A stretch of DNA of 64,000 nucleotides from an uncultured Pseudomonadota bacterium (GTDB lineage: Bacteria > Pseudomonadota > Gammaproteobacteria > Ga0077536), in assembly GCA_903825645.1 (NCBI GenBank), contig CAIKBL010000080.1, positions 1 through 64,000 of the forward strand. Direction: 5' to 3'. Shown here piece by piece: positions 55,295 through 64,000 of this stretch. The notes under the pieces were generated by a model. The model was not told the DNA's origin, did no database searches, and was given only the letters and a program-made list of their open reading frames with translations. Numbering within the stretch: position 1 is the stretch's first letter; every line of letters starts with the position of its first letter. The position numbers were made by a program, and so were the translations under genes.

Positions 55295-56203
55295 TTATCT
55301 TGAAGAACTCTCCGGAAACGGAACCGGCATGTCGGGGTTATGCGTATCGAGCAGCGGCAAACGTTCGCCCGTAGGCAGTGCGGCGTGCCCGGCGATCCAG
55401 TCATGCATCCATTTCGGATCGTCTTCAGATCGTGGGTTATGCCAAGGCAGCAGTGCTCGCAGCAAATAGGGTCCCACATTGAAAATCATTGCCAAAATTT
55501 CTCGAAACACGGCGCCGATATTACGCGGCGCTCGCAGCAATCCGTCTTTTTTCAGCGCCGTCAACATGCCCACGAGACCATAGCCAATCACATGGCACGA
55601 GCCGTGAAGGACGCCAAGAGCCCGCGGCCAATACTGCCCGCTGTAGGCCATATAGACATCAAACGCTACCGTTTTGTGCTCGATCTCTTCGACCATGTGC
55701 ATTAACCAAAAAGAGGTCACCTGAGGTGATGCATCCTTGAAAAGCGCCACGCGCTTATGAATTAACCAATGCGTAAATCCGTTCGTCATGCATTCGAACC
55801 CCGCGTTATAGGCAAGTTGGGTGCGTAAACTCATGCATGAGAGCCGATCGTAGGACCGGCGGAGCCGTGCTTCCACGGCCGCAAATTCTGGGTAACCATT
55901 TGCTTTCAGGAGATCATTCAACCGCCGATGGCACTGATAGTGCCGAGCCTCTTGGCCGTTAAATCCACGCATATCTGCTAGCAACGCCGGGTCCTGCACA
56001 TACGCCATCGCTTTTTGCGTGCTTCTGATGAGGTAGGGCTCGAGGTAGGGCATTGTCAGGGACATGCCGTTGAATAAATGCGAACGGAACGGGTTACCGG
56101 GGATCCAATGGGGGGCCAGATCGTCCTGAAATTCGAAAGTAAACGGCCTCACGACGATCTCCGCGACCTGCTTCTTTTCGTACTGATAGGGGCGCTTTGA
56201 CAT
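55295..56203 (-). CDS. COG3687-type predicted metal-dependent hydrolase (PF10118-like)
   Basis: A 302-residue protein with a ferritin-like helical core: FNGQEARHYQCHRRLND (E-x-x-H) and HMVEEIEHKTVAFDVY (E-E-x-x-H), which would hold two metal ions. GNPFRSHLFNGMSLTMPYLEPYLIRS begins the family region. The frame extends to 56317. ATG 56203 (MSKRPYQYEK) has GAGG 6 nt upstream and is chosen. The annotation as hydrolase is by family name only, and a di-iron oxygenase is equally plausible. It is cotranscribed with the isomerase-like gene. Confidence 0.8.
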   Translation of the reverse strand: MSKRPYQYEKKQVAEIVVRPFTFEFQDDLAPHWIPGNPFRSHLFNGMSLTMPYLEPYLIRSTQKAMAYVQDPALLADMRGFNGQEARHYQCHRRLNDLLKANGYPEFAAVEARLRRSYDRLSCMSLRTQLAYNAGFECMTNGFTHWLIHKRVALFKDASPQVTSFWLMHMVEEIEHKTVAFDVYMAYSGQYWPRALGVLHGSCHVIGYGLVGMLTALKKDGLLRAPRNIGAVFREILAMIFNVGPYLLRALLPWHNPRSEDDPKWMHDWIAGHAALPTGERLPLLDTHNPDMPVPFPESSSR

Positions 56204-56430
56204 ACCGAACCTCATCGTTTTGAATCCGCGCAAAGTCCCACGTGGGCGTATCATCACCAAGATGATGCTAGTAATAGAGACTCTAGTTCGCCCTCCTTCG
56301 GCGCGCAAGGTAAACACGCTTGGCGAAGCGCTCTGAAAAATCCTCGATCAGCATCGTCTCCCGCCGGCAAAATTATGCTGGCGGGAGACAGATCATGCGC
56401 GGCGGCGAGGGTTGTCCGGGCATCGCGCGT

Positions 56431-58167
56431 TTAGCGGCGGGGCGCCGCCTGAGGACCGCGAATCAATTTTCCCGGTAGCACACCCGTGGCAACCCCGTCC
56501 TGATAGGTCAACTGACCACTTTGCACGGTCGCTTTGTATCCATCGACGCGTTGCACGAGACGACGCCCCGCAGCGGGCAAATCCCGCACGGCTTCCGGTG
56601 CGTGCAGGTGGAGTCGCTCAAAGTCGACGACATTCACATCTGCGCGCATGCCCGGAGCGAGAAGCCCCCGATCGTGGAGACCATAGGCACAAGCCGTATC
56701 CCGCGTTTGTAGCTTGACGGCTAGTTCGAGCGGCAGACGGGCACCCCGCGTCCTATCCCGAACCCAATAGCTCAACATATAGCTCGGGGAACTGGCGTCG
56801 CAGATAACGCCACAGTGCGCGCCACCGTCGGACAGGCTCAGCATCGCTCGGGGATGTAGCAACATCTCCCGAATCGGGTCGAAATTGGCTTCCGCATAAT
56901 TGATGATCGGGTAGTAAATAAAATCACTGCCGCCCTTTGCCAGCATCGCGTCAAGGAGCACCGCCTGTGGTGTGCGTCCCGTCCGTTTTGCGATACCGGC
57001 GATGCTGCACTCCGGCGTAGGCTCATAATCCGGCGGATCGCCGAGCGGGTACATATTGTCAAAGTGCGTCACGAAAAAAGTGTCGAACTTGCCGGTGAGC
57101 GTGGTCTCCTCCGCCGCGAGCTGGGCGCGCATCTCAGGCGCCGAAAGTAACCGAATCCGCTCGTCGAACGGACGTCCCGCCACTTTCAGATAACTCGGAT
57201 GCCCCTTGAACGGGTGCATCGGATTATCAAAGCTGAGCAGCATGCCTGCTGGTCGCGTTGCAACCTGCGCACGCAAATTTGCGCCGGCCGCCACGGCCTC
57301 CTCAGTCCATCTCAAGATATCGCGCCATTCGCCCGGGTTGTGGCTCGCCTGCGCCAGGATGAAGCTCACCGGCAGGCCTGTCTCGGTCGAGAGATCTCTC
57401 ATCCAAGCAATATCTTCATGAAAACGGCCATGCATCCCGCCCAGCCCGAAGTCGCTCGCGATCTCGAAAACGCCGTGTCCAGCACGTGCGCAGGCACGCC
57501 CGATCCCGATCAACTCTTCATGCCCGGCGAAAGTACCCGGCACCGGCCTTCCATCCTTGGCCCGATGGAGCATCGTGCGAGACGAGGTAAAACCCAGCGC
57601 GCCGGCCCGCAGCGCGTCTTCGACGATATCCGCCATCGCCGCGATGTCCTCCGCGCTCGCCGCTTCATTCGCCGCGCCGCGATCGCCCATCACATAGCCA
57701 CGGACAGCACCATGCGGAACCTGAGTGCCGATATCCAGCGCACGCGGGAATTTCTCGAGGGTGTCGAGATATTCCGGGAACGTTTCCCAGCCCCATTTAA
57801 TGCCTTCGGCGAGCGCGCTGCCCGGGATGTCCTCTACCCCTTCCATCAATTGGATCAACCAGTCATGCCGATCTGGGCGCGCGGGCGCGAAACCAACGCC
57901 ACAATTACCCATGACAAGCGTCGTGACACCGTGCCATCCGGAGGGCGCGAGGTAGGGATCCCAAGTAGCCTGGCCATCGTAGTGCGTATGGACATCTACA
58001 AAGCCGGGCGTCACCAGCAGACCATTGGCTTCTATTTCCCGTCGACCAGGACCCGCCTTGCCGCCCACCTGGGTAATTCGATCACCATCGATAGCTAAAT
58101 CGCCGTTGACGGCGGGCGCCCCGCTACCATCCACAAGCCGTCCGCCCCGAATGACTAAATCATGCAT
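56431..58167 (-). CDS. N-acyl-D-amino-acid deacylase / amidohydrolase-3 family protein
   Basis: A 578-residue protein: [36 protein letters not shown] (H-x-H of the metal site), [14 protein letters not shown] with the metal-bridging Cys of the D-aminoacylase group, [29 protein letters not shown] (Asp and His), and [16 protein letters not shown] at the end. These zinc enzymes remove acyl groups from D-amino acids or cleave related amides. GGGAG lies 8 nt before ATG 58167. The frame stays open to 58257. No partner gene is adjacent. Confidence 0.85.
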   Translation of the reverse strand: MHDLVIRGGRLVDGSGAPAVNGDLAIDGDRITQVGGKAGPGRREIEANGLLVTPGFVDVHTHYDGQATWDPYLAPSGWHGVTTLVMGNCGVGFAPARPDRHDWLIQLMEGVEDIPGSALAEGIKWGWETFPEYLDTLEKFPRALDIGTQVPHGAVRGYVMGDRGAANEAASAEDIAAMADIVEDALRAGALGFTSSRTMLHRAKDGRPVPGTFAGHEELIGIGRACARAGHGVFEIASDFGLGGMHGRFHEDIAWMRDLSTETGLPVSFILAQASHNPGEWRDILRWTEEAVAAGANLRAQVATRPAGMLLSFDNPMHPFKGHPSYLKVAGRPFDERIRLLSAPEMRAQLAAEETTLTGKFDTFFVTHFDNMYPLGDPPDYEPTPECSIAGIAKRTGRTPQAVLLDAMLAKGGSDFIYYPIINYAEANFDPIREMLLHPRAMLSLSDGGAHCGVICDASSPSYMLSYWVRDRTRGARLPLELAVKLQTRDTACAYGLHDRGLLAPGMRADVNVVDFERLHLHAPEAVRDLPAAGRRLVQRVDGYKATVQSGQLTYQDGVATGVLPGKLIRGPQAAPRR

Positions 58168-58370
58168 TGCAGCACTCCCGCGTAATATCGTTGTTCTGGG
58201 ATTAGAACCTATCCAGCGCGATGCGGCTAGCCGGACCACGAGATATCCGGAGAGCATGGTAAATTAGCCTTGCCGCTGATCTCTTTATAGCCCCGCCCCG
58301 TACCGGTGGTCTTTTTCTGAAAAAATGAAAGACATGGTGGTTGCTATCGTTGGTTTCAAAGGGGGGAGTA

Positions 58371-60566
58371 ATGGAAAAACCCACTGCTAATCGAGAGATC
58401 TTGGCCGGGCTCGTCGAACGCGTCACCTTTCACAACGGCGACACGGGATTCTGTGTGCTGCGCATCAAGGCACGGGGCCATCGTGATCTGGTAACCGTGG
58501 TCGGACACGCCGCGATGATTTCGGCAGGCGAGTGGGTAACCGCTGCCGGGGACTGGACCAATGACCACACTCATGGCCAGCAATTCAAAGCCCATTTTCT
58601 CCGCAGCTCTGCGCCGAGCTCCCTTGATGGCATCGAAAAATATCTCGGTTCGGGCATGATTCGGGGTATCGGTCCTGTCTATGCGAAAAAGATGGTCTCC
58701 GCCTTCGGCACAACCGTATTCGAGACTATCGAGAATGCGCCCGAACGGCTCCGGGATGTCGCCGGCATTGGTCCCACGCGCGCCAAACGCATCACCGATG
58801 GATGGGCAGAGCAAAAAGTCGTCCGTGAAATCATGGTATTCCTTCACAGCAACGGTGTCGGAACCGCGCGTGCTGTACGTATCTATAAGACTTACGGGGT
58901 AGATGCGGTGCAGGTCATGATTGAAAACCCTTATCGGCTCGCGCGTGATATCCGGGGAATTGGTTTCAAGACCGCGGACGCCATTGCAATGAAGCTCGGC
59001 ATAGACGCCACCGCTAGCGTCCGGATCCGTGCTGGGATCTCCTACGCGCTGAAGGAGGCGATGACCGCAGGGCATTGTGGTCTGCCGATAACTGATTTGA
59101 TCTCGCTGGCCGAAAAACTGCTGGAAGTGCCAGCGGCGCTCGTCGTTACTGCACTGGATCTCGAACTCGCGGACGGCACCGTGATCCAAGACACATTAGG
59201 AGAGACGCATTGCGTTTTTCTCGCCAATCTCTACCGCGCCGAGCAGTCGATCGCGGTCGCCCTCCTTACGCTTGCGAGATCTCCCCTGCCGTGGGAAAAG
59301 CTCGATGCGGGAAAAGCGCTCGAATGGGTGAGCCAACGGATTGGGCTTAAGCTTGCGCCAAGCCAGAAGGCTGCGGTCACCCTCGCCATGTCCTCGAAGA
59401 TCCTCGTCTTGACCGGCGGTCCAGGCGTCGGCAAGACGACCATCGTGAACGCGATCCTACGTATTCTGCTCGCAAAACAGGTCACCCTCCTGCTTTGCGC
59501 ACCGACCGGCCGCGCAGCAAAGCGCCTCAGTGAAACAACCGGGCAGGAAGCAAAGACCATTCACCGGCTTCTCGAAATCGATCCTAAAACGGGCGGCTTC
59601 AAACGCAATGCGGATAATCTACTCGACTGTAATCTCCTGATCCTCGATGAGGCATCGATGGTCGATGTGCTTCTGATGAATGCGCTACTAAAAGCAGTAC
59701 CCGCCCACGCCGCACTCCTCATCGTCGGTGACGTCGATCAACTACCCTCAGTAGGTCCTGGCCAAATCTTGGCCGACCTTATTGACTCTCGGGTATTGCC
59801 GGTCGTCCGTCTGACTGAAGTATTCCGACAGGCCGCCAGCAGCCGAATCATCACCACCGCACATCGCATCAACCAAGGACTGACACCGGATCTTGGCAAG
59901 CCGGAAGCAGAGAGCGACTTCTATTTTGTCGAGGCTGATACGCCGGAAGTCGCGGTTGCCCGCATTATCGAACTCGTGAAGACGCGGATCCCCCGTCGCT
60001 TCGGCCTCGACCCTATTCGGGACATTCAGGTGTTATGTCCCATGAACCGAGGCGGTATCGGCGCCCGTTCACTCAACATCGCCTTGCAGGCAGCACTCAA
60101 TCCCGCAGGTGAGCATAAGGTGGAGCGGTTCGGCTGGATATTTGCGCCGGGCGACAAGGTTATGCAAATCGAAAATGATTATGACAAGGAAGTTTACAAC
60201 GGCGACATCGGCTATGTGGACGCGGTCGACCCGGAGGCAGGAGAACTCATCGCGCGCTTCGATGATCACCTCGTAACCTATGCCGTCGGTGAGCTCGACA
60301 CGTTGGTCCCGGCCTATGCCGTGACTATCCACAAGAGTCAAGGATCCGAATATGGTGCAGTCGTGATCCCGGTGATGACCCAGCACTACACCATGCTGCA
60401 ACGAAACCTACTGTATACCGGCGTGACTCGAGGCAAAAAACTTGTCGTGTTGGTGGGCCAGAAAAAAGCCATCGCTATCGCCATCCAAAACGTCTCCGGG
60501 CGCCAACGCTGGTCAAAACTCAAAGAGTGGCTTCTCACACCACCCGTGCTTTCAGTTCCAGCGTAA
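58371..60566 (+). CDS. recD2: RecD2-family ATP-dependent helicase
   Basis: A 731-residue SF1B helicase: an N-terminal OB/helix-hairpin region (GMIRGIGPVYAKKMVSAFG and DVAGIGPTRAKRIT), Walker A VLTGGPGVGKTTIVNA near 350, APTGRAAKRLSETTG, Walker B ILDEASMVDV, GDVDQLPSVGPGQIL, RLTEVFRQA, and YAVTIHKSQGSEYGAVVIP with YTGVTRGKKL at the end. This long form is RecD2, which works outside RecBCD in 5'-3' DNA unwinding and repair. The start at 58371 has GGGGGGAG just upstream. It stands alone, with no recB or recC nearby. Confidence 0.9.
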   Translation: MEKPTANREILAGLVERVTFHNGDTGFCVLRIKARGHRDLVTVVGHAAMISAGEWVTAAGDWTNDHTHGQQFKAHFLRSSAPSSLDGIEKYLGSGMIRGIGPVYAKKMVSAFGTTVFETIENAPERLRDVAGIGPTRAKRITDGWAEQKVVREIMVFLHSNGVGTARAVRIYKTYGVDAVQVMIENPYRLARDIRGIGFKTADAIAMKLGIDATASVRIRAGISYALKEAMTAGHCGLPITDLISLAEKLLEVPAALVVTALDLELADGTVIQDTLGETHCVFLANLYRAEQSIAVALLTLARSPLPWEKLDAGKALEWVSQRIGLKLAPSQKAAVTLAMSSKILVLTGGPGVGKTTIVNAILRILLAKQVTLLLCAPTGRAAKRLSETTGQEAKTIHRLLEIDPKTGGFKRNADNLLDCNLLILDEASMVDVLLMNALLKAVPAHAALLIVGDVDQLPSVGPGQILADLIDSRVLPVVRLTEVFRQAASSRIITTAHRINQGLTPDLGKPEAESDFYFVEADTPEVAVARIIELVKTRIPRRFGLDPIRDIQVLCPMNRGGIGARSLNIALQAALNPAGEHKVERFGWIFAPGDKVMQIENDYDKEVYNGDIGYVDAVDPEAGELIARFDDHLVTYAVGELDTLVPAYAVTIHKSQGSEYGAVVIPVMTQHYTMLQRNLLYTGVTRGKKLVVLVGQKKAIAIAIQNVSGRQRWSKLKEWLLTPPVLSVPA

Positions 60567-60638
60567 TCCACCGCGAGGGCATAATCGGTGTTGTGTCGTC
60601 CTTGACCAAATTACAAGCATCCGCCTGGGCAAATGCGC

Positions 60639-61292
60639 TCAGGGTTCAAGCAGATTGCAACGGATCGCAAGTCGCGCCATTTCCGCAACGGATTTCAACT
60701 GGAGTTTCGTCTTTATGTCAGTGGTGTAATTCGCGATAGTCTTGCCACTGAGAGACAGACGCTGTGCAATCTCCTTGACTGTCTCGCCGCTCGCAAGGAG
60801 AAGAAAAATTTCGAACTCCCGGATAGACAACGCGGCCACGGGCGAGCGTACGCCGCGGTTTGCCTGGCGCTCGATCCGAAGGGCCGTCGCAGGATCAACG
60901 AAGCGCTCGCCCGCCAGCAACGCGCGTAAGGCATCCAGCAGGAGGCTTGGCGGACTGCCCTTGTTCAGATAGCCCTGTGCACCGGCCTGCAGCGCTTGCC
61001 CCACATAGAACGCATCCTCCTGCACGCTGCAGGCCAGAATGCGTGCGCGGGGCTCCCTTTCCCTGATGCGCCGTATGGCCTCAAGCCCACCGATACCGGG
61101 CATACGCAAGTCCATGACGACGACGGCCGGCGCGAGTGCTGAAAAGGCGCGAACCGCATGTTCACCCGTATCCGCTTCGCCGACCACATTCAGATCGGCG
61201 GCCCGCTCGAGCACCGTGCGATAGGCATGACGCATAAAGGGATGGTCATCAACCAAGAGTACCGTACGGAACACAGTCTCTGTGCTTTGCAT
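60639..61292 (-). CDS. NarL/FixJ-type (LuxR) response regulator
   Basis: A 217-residue two-domain regulator: a receiver domain (VLLVDDHPFMRHAYRTVLE, VVVMDLRMPGIGGLEAI with the phospho-acceptor Asp near 61, GYLNKGSPP with the conserved Lys) and a C-terminal LuxR helix-turn-helix (LSIREFEIFLLLASGETVKEIAQRLSLSGKTIANYTTDIKTKL in pieces). No sensor kinase gene is adjacent, so it is an orphan here. It ends 72 bp from the convergent end of recD2. The target genes are unknown. Confidence 0.85.
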   Translation of the reverse strand: MQSTETVFRTVLLVDDHPFMRHAYRTVLERAADLNVVGEADTGEHAVRAFSALAPAVVVMDLRMPGIGGLEAIRRIREREPRARILACSVQEDAFYVGQALQAGAQGYLNKGSPPSLLLDALRALLAGERFVDPATALRIERQANRGVRSPVAALSIREFEIFLLLASGETVKEIAQRLSLSGKTIANYTTDIKTKLQLKSVAEMARLAIRCNLLEP

Positions 61293-61961
61293 GGGCGAGT
61301 CTCCGAAGTCGTGTCCCCGGATTCTGGGAGGTCAAGGTAAAGATCTGCAATACCATCGCGAAGCTCCCCTCAAGGCCATCACCCCTACCGTAAACGGACC
61401 TCACCTTCGTGTACGCGACAAGTTTTTCAGTCGGCTCAATGGCATTGCTTGCTTTGCGACTGAAGTTTATTAAGAAAAATCATCTGTAGGCGCTTTTCCC
61501 ATCTGGCAGGAAAATTTCCCTGCTCGTGCAAAAGCACTCAAGCGCTGGCCGCTACGGCCGGACTTGCGCTTTTTACGTCAGCAGAAAGATCAAGATGCAA
61601 GCGTCGCCTCACCGAGCCGGCGGACAAGTCGTCTTGTCGGCGCTAGGCGCGTTCGCCCTAGGCAAGGAAGACTAACTACCATGCACACATGATTCGCCGA
61701 TTTCCGCTACCCACAGTGGCGTTTAGCCCCCGGGGGCTCCGGGATCGCAGGCCGAATCCGCTCAACAGCGCTGCAGTTAACGTAACGGACCCCGTGGGGG
61801 GGTTAGGTTAACTTGTGCTCTAGAAAATTTCGCGCCTATAAAGTGACCATAAGAGCCGCATACGGTTCAGTCAATCCACAGGAACGTTTTAACTGACTCG
61901 TTAGCGGCGAAAAAACTCGACGGGGACCACCACATCGTTTCGATCCGGTTAAAGCCCTGCG
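61293..61961. other. Gene-free stretch
   Basis: About 670 bp without a supported gene. It contains runs of C and G (near 61720 and 61795) and no recognised RNA. Promoters for the response-regulator gene should lie at its left end. Confidence 0.4.
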
Positions 61962-62723
61962 TCAATGCGGGTCTGGCTTGCGGAATTTCAAGACAAATTG
62001 GTTTGTCTTGCCGCGAATGGTGGGGTCGAAAACCGGGATGTTACCCGGATCGTTATCGTTTTTGAGGAGATTACTTGCCGCTTCCAGCACAAAGCCGGCG
62101 GCGGCCGCTTCGCGCTTGACCACTGCCGGATCTATGCGATGTAGCGCGGTTACCTGTGCTTCCGTGGCGCCCGGAAGCGCACAATGATCCACGATAAAAT
62201 AAACGCCGCCAGGCTTCAGCGCCGCGAAGATAGCGCGGTTCATCCGGGCGATATCGATCTTTTGTACATGCTGATCGTGGTAGAGCTGACTCATGAAAAC
62301 AAGATCGACCGGCGCCTCGAAGTGAATCTCAGCCATCGGCTGGATTCGATTCTCGATATTGGTATAACCCGCCGCGACCAGTGCCGTGATGCCCTCTTTC
62401 GCCTTCGGGAATCTGGTATCCAGCCACGTCGGATTGAAAGCAAAGACCTTACCGCCAGAACCCACGACGCGACTCAGCAAACGCGTGTAGTAACCGCTTC
62501 CTGGACCGATGTCGACGACACGCGCAGCAGTCTCGACCCCCGTGAGAACAAGAATTTGACTCGGTTTTCGGTCGCCATCACGGGCACGATCGGTGGCGGG
62601 CCGCTCGGGATCGGCAAGCGCCGCCACAATGGGCGGGGCTAGCGGCATCGCCGCCTGAGGCGATCCTCCGGCAAAGAGACCCAGGTACAGCACCATGCCA
62701 AGCATTAATCGATACGACACCAT
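61962..62723 (-). CDS. Exported class I SAM-dependent methyltransferase-like protein
   Basis: A 253-residue protein with an N-terminal signal sequence (MLGMVLYLGLFAGGSPQAA) and a methyltransferase fold: ARVVDIGPGSGYYTRLLSRVVGSGGKVFAFNP in parts (motif I and the acidic end of strand 2), VDLVFMSQLYHDQH, LKPGGVYFIVDHCALPG. Periplasmic members of this group are common in proteobacteria but their methyl donor and substrate are unproven. GGGGAGG lies just before ATG 62723 and overlaps the ATG of a longer frame (62735). A GTG next to it is another possible start. Confidence 0.75.
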   Translation of the reverse strand: MVSYRLMLGMVLYLGLFAGGSPQAAMPLAPPIVAALADPERPATDRARDGDRKPSQILVLTGVETAARVVDIGPGSGYYTRLLSRVVGSGGKVFAFNPTWLDTRFPKAKEGITALVAAGYTNIENRIQPMAEIHFEAPVDLVFMSQLYHDQHVQKIDIARMNRAIFAALKPGGVYFIVDHCALPGATEAQVTALHRIDPAVVKREAAAAGFVLEAASNLLKNDNDPGNIPVFDPTIRGKTNQFVLKFRKPDPH

Positions 62724-62786
62724 TGGCCTCCCCATTTATTTTATAAACCACCGATCATCGAACCCAATATCAACCCCCACGAAACT

Positions 62787-63440
62787 TCAGCCCTCACCTC
62801 GCGCGACCATCGCCTCGTATTCGGCAAAGGTAATCAAGCCAAGTGCGCGCGCCGTTATCTGGGCCGTCTCCGGCAGAACATGCTGCAGCGTATCGATGCG
62901 TTTCCACACCGCGAACGGTGTTTCAAGGGGAACCTGTGGCACGTACTTCGACTGCCTCGCTTTTTCATAACGATGCACGTAGCGCGGGCAGTTAACCCAA
63001 ATCCGATTCACATCGACGCGCACGAGGTATTGCGCCTCGGGGTAGATCGCGAGCAACGGATGTTCGCGCAATAACGCCGCCGTTCCTTGCACGCGCATCC
63101 GGTGTGGATTTTCGAAATCGATGAAGAGCAGCCCAACTCGACGCTGCCCCACAATGTTGCCCATCGAATAGAACATACCGTTGCCGTCATATCCAGGGAA
63201 GATCAACGTGCAGGCATCCAACACGGTCACAAAACCGTACGGTCCGCCCTTGTAGGACACCGTGGGCTCGCCTTCCGGATCTACGCTGGACAGAAAGAAC
63301 ATATCGCGCGAGGCAACGAATGCCTGCTCTTCTGGGGTGAATTGCGCGTGAATAATCGCCTGGTCGAGTAACGCGGCGAGCTTAGTAGTCCCGAATTCCT
63401 GTTGAAGGGCGAGGTGTTCCGCCGCATAGATGGACTGCAT
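62787..63440 (-). CDS. Pyridoxamine-5'-phosphate-oxidase-fold flavin protein
   Basis: A 217-residue protein. DMFFLSSVDPEGEPTVSYKGGPYGFV and FPGYDGNGMFYSMGNIVGQRRVGLLFIDF in parts form the split-barrel FMN site. RMRVQGTAALL and WVNCPRYVHRYEK follow. This group (PPOX-like, broad specificity) binds FMN, F420 or haem and reduces or detoxifies small substrates. AGGAGGG lies just before ATG 63440. The frame extends upstream to 63506 without homology. It is followed by the methyltransferase gene after 63 bp and may be cotranscribed. Confidence 0.8.
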   Translation of the reverse strand: MQSIYAAEHLALQQEFGTTKLAALLDQAIIHAQFTPEEQAFVASRDMFFLSSVDPEGEPTVSYKGGPYGFVTVLDACTLIFPGYDGNGMFYSMGNIVGQRRVGLLFIDFENPHRMRVQGTAALLREHPLLAIYPEAQYLVRVDVNRIWVNCPRYVHRYEKARQSKYVPQVPLETPFAVWKRIDTLQHVLPETAQITARALGLITFAEYEAMVARGEG

Positions 63441-63590
63441 GCATCCCTCCTGAATTGAAGCTTTGATCTGGTGTGCGCCAATCAATCTCTCCAGACGGGC
63501 CATCACGTCGCGAGATTAGCATCGCGACGCCCCGCGTGCACCGCCGCAAACGTCCGACCTTGAGCAGGACTCAGTCGCGGCCCCGCGCCC

Positions 63591-64000
63591 TCAGGAAAAA
63601 AGAGGGGTGGCGATGCCCGGAGCCATCGACAAAAGGGCTGTACTGAAGTCATTCCCCGCAAGGAGCGCCGTCTCGTCGTCCGGCACACCCGCCTTCCGAA
63701 GTTTGCCTCGGACACGATCGTTGGCTTCGCACACTGCGACCTTGACCCCACGACTTCGAAGCGTCTTTACCACCTCGCCGAGCGTCTGAATCCCGGTGAT
63801 ATCCATGAATGGGACGCGGCGCAACCGTAAAATCAACATCTCCGGCTTGGTATGGCTCTGCAGCAGCGCGCGCGCAAAATTCTCAACCGCGCCGAAGAAA
63901 AGCGGGCCCGCAATTTCGAAAACCAGGATCCCGCGCGGCAAGGCCCCTATCCCGAGCGTGGACAGCTCCGCACGGAGCGATTCCGCGCCAACCTCCTGGG
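63591..64000 (-). CDS. SulP-family transporter, C-terminal STAS domain (partial)
   Basis: The frame is open to the window edge and runs LPRGILVFEIAGPLFFGAVENF, VPFMDITGIQTLGEVVKTLRSRGVKVAV split over two elements, ending SMAPGIATPLFS. This is the STAS domain that closes SulP transporters (FFGA start, then M-D-x-T/S-G loop). The membrane part lies outside the window. It differs from the three-part SulP protein at 19921-22185 by lacking a cyclic-nucleotide domain after the STAS. Confidence 0.8.
   Translation of the reverse strand, partial: QEVGAESLRAELSTLGIGALPRGILVFEIAGPLFFGAVENFARALLQSHTKPEMLILRLRRVPFMDITGIQTLGEVVKTLRSRGVKVAVCEANDRVRGKLRKAGVPDDETALLAGNDFSTALLSMAPGIATPLFS

Noticed and set aside
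57199-58098. Plus-strand frame of 299 codons inside the D-aminoacylase-like gene
   Set aside because: Antisense to a complete conserved enzyme. No start signal or family match.
58356-59189. Minus-strand frame of 277 codons inside recD2
   Set aside because: Antisense shadow. The helicase motifs on the other strand are decisive.
1-64000. tRNA, rRNA, CRISPR arrays, insertion sequences and prophage genes
   Set aside because: Reading both strands I found no cloverleaf with matching arms, no regular spaced repeats, no transposase or integrase motifs and no phage structural genes. A tool-based scan could still find a diverged example.

Overview
The window is high-GC bacterial DNA with Gram-negative features: lipoprotein and Sec signal peptides, a periplasmic cytochrome-linked PQQ dehydrogenase, PilZ, and short Shine-Dalgarno-led operons. 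A proteobacterium, probably gammaproteobacterial, fits best, but no rRNA or tRNA is present to confirm it. Coding density is only moderate. Many gaps of 300-900 bp hold no recognisable gene, and at least five genes are visibly broken by stops, frameshifts or truncation. This points to ongoing gene decay, or to a contig with some sequencing error.

Layout. 0-10 kb: tandem STAS-kinase fusions, a limonene-epoxide-hydrolase-like protein, a luciferase-like (LLM) monooxygenase, an acyl-CoA dehydrogenase, an EthD-like protein, and a secreted PQQ dehydrogenase with a cytochrome c domain. 10-17 kb: a DnaJ-PilZ protein, a RutA homologue downstream of a wrecked NCS2 permease, and a DnaQ-type exonuclease. 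17-25 kb: a PEBP-like protein, an NRAMP-like transporter, a secreted HNH-like nuclease, a SulP-STAS-cNMP transporter preceded by three 11-bp repeats, an esterase, and a broken GFA gene. 25-38 kb: a Tim44-like protein, an LLM enzyme, an APH-like kinase, an amidohydrolase, a lactonase, a carboxymuconolactone decarboxylase, a chimeric frameshifted MmgE/PrpD gene, a truncated SDR, a formamidase, a sugar-type binding protein, an EamA protein and a Baeyer-Villiger monooxygenase. 38-48 kb: a class II aldolase, a flavoprotein, a second PQQ dehydrogenase, an OFA-type MFS transporter, then a GST / peroxiredoxin-like / acyl-CoA dehydrogenase cluster. 48-64 kb: a small lipoprotein, DUF1330, an amidohydrolase, a broken Dph6-like gene, an LLM enzyme, a styrene-oxide-isomerase-like protein with a di-metal hydrolase, a D-aminoacylase-like protein, RecD2, a LuxR-type regulator, a secreted methyltransferase, a PPOX-fold protein and the end of a second SulP transporter.

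Together the genes look like a scattered oxidative catabolic repertoire (four LLM flavoenzymes, BVMO, epoxide hydrolase, PQQ dehydrogenases, acyl-CoA dehydrogenases, amidohydrolases). It would suit terpenoid, cyclic-ketone or aromatic substrates, but no complete pathway can be assembled.

The most notable signal is the peroxiredoxin-like gene at 47216-47866. Its reading frame is interrupted only once, by a TGA exactly where family members carry the catalytic cysteine (W-TGA-P-Y-C). A 9-bp stem-loop follows 10 nt downstream. This is what a selenoprotein gene with a bacterial SECIS element would look like.
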